Shown here: piece after piece, positions 62,646 to 64,000 of the stretch
Position numbering within the stretch: position 1 is the stretch's first letter
How the letters are laid out: each line of letters opens with the position of its first letter
DNA from: Candidatus Latescibacterota bacterium
GTDB taxonomy: Bacteria > JAAXHH01
Assembly (NCBI GenBank): GCA_022822725.1
Contig: JAJEAN010000001.1
Coordinates: forward strand, 496,001-560,000
Direction of reading: 5' to 3'
DNA length: 64,000 bases
The notes under the pieces: model-generated
Seen by the model: only the letters and a program-made list of their open reading frames with translations
Told to the model about the DNA's origin: nothing
Database searches by the model: none
Program-made: the position numbers and the translations under genes

Positions 62646-64000
62646 GATCAGCCGGTAGCCGACGCCGCGCACATTGGCGACGTAGGACGGGTCGTCGGCG
62701 CTTTCACCTAGCTTTCTTCGAAGTCGCTTGACGGTTGCCCGCACGAGTCTCGTGTCTCCGAAGCCGCGCCTGCCCCATATCTCCCGCAGCAGGATGTCAT
62801 AGGTGGCGATACGCCCCGTGCAGAGCGAAAGCACGCGCAGCACCTCGTACTCGGTAGCCGTCAGCGCCACCGGCCGACCCGCGAGTTTGACTTCGCGGCG
62901 GTCGTAATCGATGGCCAGCTCGCCGAGTACGAAACGGTCCGGGTTGACCCGCCGGCGGAGGATGGCCCCGATCCGGGCCGTGAGCTCGGTCGGCGAGAAG
63001 GGCTTGACGATGTAGTCCTCGGCGCCGGCCTCCAGTGCTCTGGCGATCGTCTCGTCGCGTCCGTAGCCCGAGATGAAGATCACCGGCAGGGTGGCGAGCT
63101 CGGGTATGGTCCGCATGAGTTCGATCCCATCGGAACCGGGCAGCATCAGGTCAAGCAGGACCAGTTTGGGCTTCTCCGCTTCGATGATATTCGAGATTTC
63201 ACGGTGATCGGCCGTCACCACGGCGGAATAGTCCGCGTCGGCGAGGATGTCGCGCACGTAGCTCAGCGTCTGCGGGTCGTCGTCCACAATGAGCACTTTC
63301 GTCGGTTGCCTGCCCTCCGAATGCTGGCCGGAGGCGTGCCGGGTATCGCCGGCCGCGGCATCTTCACCGCCCGAATCCGCGACGGGAATCGTGAAGATGA
63401 AGCGCGTGCCCTTGCCCACGCCCGGGCTTTCGGCCCGAATGCGCCCGCCGTGCGCCTCGACCAGCCCCTTGCAGATGGCAAGACCCAGTCCACCGGCCAC
63501 GCCGGAGTCTTCTTCGTTGCGTCCGTATTTGCGAAACAACCGCCCCAGCAGTTCCGGCGCAATGCCCCGGCCCTCGTCGGCAACCGTGAGCACGACGTAC
63601 ACGCCGTCCCGTTCGGCCGAGATACGGATGGGCGCCGTTGCCGCCGAATGGCGGGCGGCGTTGGCCAGCAGGTTGTTCAGCACCTGCACGATGCGTTTCC
63701 GGTCGGCGAGCACCGGGGGCAGATCGGGCGGCAGGTCGATGAGGACGTTGTGCCTGGCGCCGCCGGACAGGAACGTGTTGCGGGCCTGGTCCACCAGTAA
63801 GGTCACCTCCGAGGGCTCCGGGGTGACCGACAGCGTGCCCGTGTCGGTGCGTCCCGCGTCGAGCAGGTCGCCGATCAGACTGTCCATGAGATTGGCCTGT
63901 TCGTCGATGATACGGAAGAACTGGCGCACTTCGGCCGGATCGAGTTCCCGCGAGGCGTTCAGCACCGTCGTCGCCGATCCCTTGATGGAGGTCAGCGGCG
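62628..64000 (-). CDS. Histidine kinase fused to an OmpR-type response regulator (5' end outside window)
   Basis: At least 457 residues are visible and the frame stays open to base 64000. The visible part starts just after the H-box (LTSIKGSATTVLNAS), so the phosphorylated histidine is off the window. Next come the kinase ATPase motifs: N-box NNLLANAARHS, G1 VADEGRGI and G2 GGLGLAICKGLVEAHGG. After a short linker there is a receiver domain (VLIVDDDP, phospho-Asp in LLDLMLPGSDG, conserved Lys in VKPFS) and then a complete winged-helix output domain (LTATEYEVLRVL, VRATVKRLRRKL, VRGVGYRL). Kinase, receiver and DNA-binding output on one chain is unusual; a membrane or PAS sensor part may lie upstream. 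Confidence 0.9.
   Translation of the reverse strand, partial: PLTSIKGSATTVLNASRELDPAEVRQFFRIIDEQANLMDSLIGDLLDAGRTDTGTLSVTPEPSEVTLLVDQARNTFLSGGARHNVLIDLPPDLPPVLADRKRIVQVLNNLLANAARHSAATAPIRISAERDGVYVVLTVADEGRGIAPELLGRLFRKYGRNEEDSGVAGGLGLAICKGLVEAHGGRIRAESPGVGKGTRFIFTIPVADSGGEDAAAGDTRHASGQHSEGRQPTKVLIVDDDPQTLSYVRDILADADYSAVVTADHREISNIIEAEKPKLVLLDLMLPGSDGIELMRTIPELATLPVIFISGYGRDETIARALEAGAEDYIVKPFSPTELTARIGAILRRRVNPDRFVLGELAIDYDRREVKLAGRPVALTATEYEVLRVLSLCTGRIATYDILLREIWGRRGFGDTRLVRATVKRLRRKLGESADDPSYVANVRGVGYRLIRPGDA

Overview
The window is a 64 kb, GC-rich piece of a bacterial chromosome that contains the replication origin. The gene content (LysW-dependent amino-acid biosynthesis, a Ccm cytochrome c system, DUF1207 and autotransporter-like outer-membrane proteins, MoxR/VWA/DUF4159 genes) points to a Gram-negative bacterium outside the Proteobacteria. 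My best guess is the FCB side of the tree, of Latescibacterota or Gemmatimonadota type, but this rests on gene content only. No rRNA or tRNA is present to fix it. There is no prophage, IS element or CRISPR array.

Layout. 1-13.4 kb (+ strand): the 3' part of comEC, a secreted TPR/zinc-peptidase protein, carB, argJ, an Xaa-Pro aminopeptidase and two tandem moeA genes. 13.5-20.4 kb (- strand): rpmH-rnpA-yidD-yidC-mnmE-mnmG-rsmG, the classic left flank of a bacterial origin, with two perfect parS palindromes in its gaps. 20.7-30.5 kb (+): dnaA, an oriC with six exact DnaA boxes and an AT-rich stretch, then dnaN-recF-DUF721(dciA)-gyrB-gyrA. 30.5-38.2 kb (+): lysW, a probable attenuator, a degenerate lysX paralogue, lysX, lysY/argC, hisS, lysZ/argB, lysJ/argD, lysK/argE. 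38.2-41.2 kb (-): moxR, a VWA gene and DUF4159. 41.5-46.4 kb (+): ccmE, two unusual accessory membrane proteins, ccmABCD. 46.4-49.3 kb: trmJ, truA, ecfT and a structured RNA gene with its own promoter and terminator. 49.3-64 kb: a secreted amidotransferase-like protein, an orphan HicB, a threonine synthase-like enzyme, a DUF1207 protein, a 1546-residue autotransporter-like protein, aconitase, GAPDH, and a histidine kinase fused to a response regulator, cut by the window end.

The most interesting region is the LysW locus. LysW carries the alpha-amino group of aminoadipate (or glutamate) while LysZ, LysY and LysJ process the side chain and LysK releases the product. Between lysW and the enzyme genes lies a 25-codon ORF with a good ribosome-binding site. 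Twelve of its residues are Lys, Arg or His. It is followed by competing hairpins and a strong intrinsic terminator. The operon downstream makes a basic amino acid and also contains hisS, so the arrangement looks like a transcription attenuator sensing basic amino acids. The first enzyme gene after it is a LysX paralogue that aligns with LysX without gaps but has lost ATP- and Mg-binding residues.

The second candidate for something undescribed is the RNA near 49.1 kb. A TTGCCG-N17-TATAAT promoter sits 8 bases before a 177-nt element closed by an 11-bp helix, with an intrinsic terminator downstream. I could not match it to a known RNA family. A further habit of this genome is short tandem-repeat extensions at the ends or linkers of conserved proteins (MoeA, GyrB, GyrA, CcmA, YidD, CarB).
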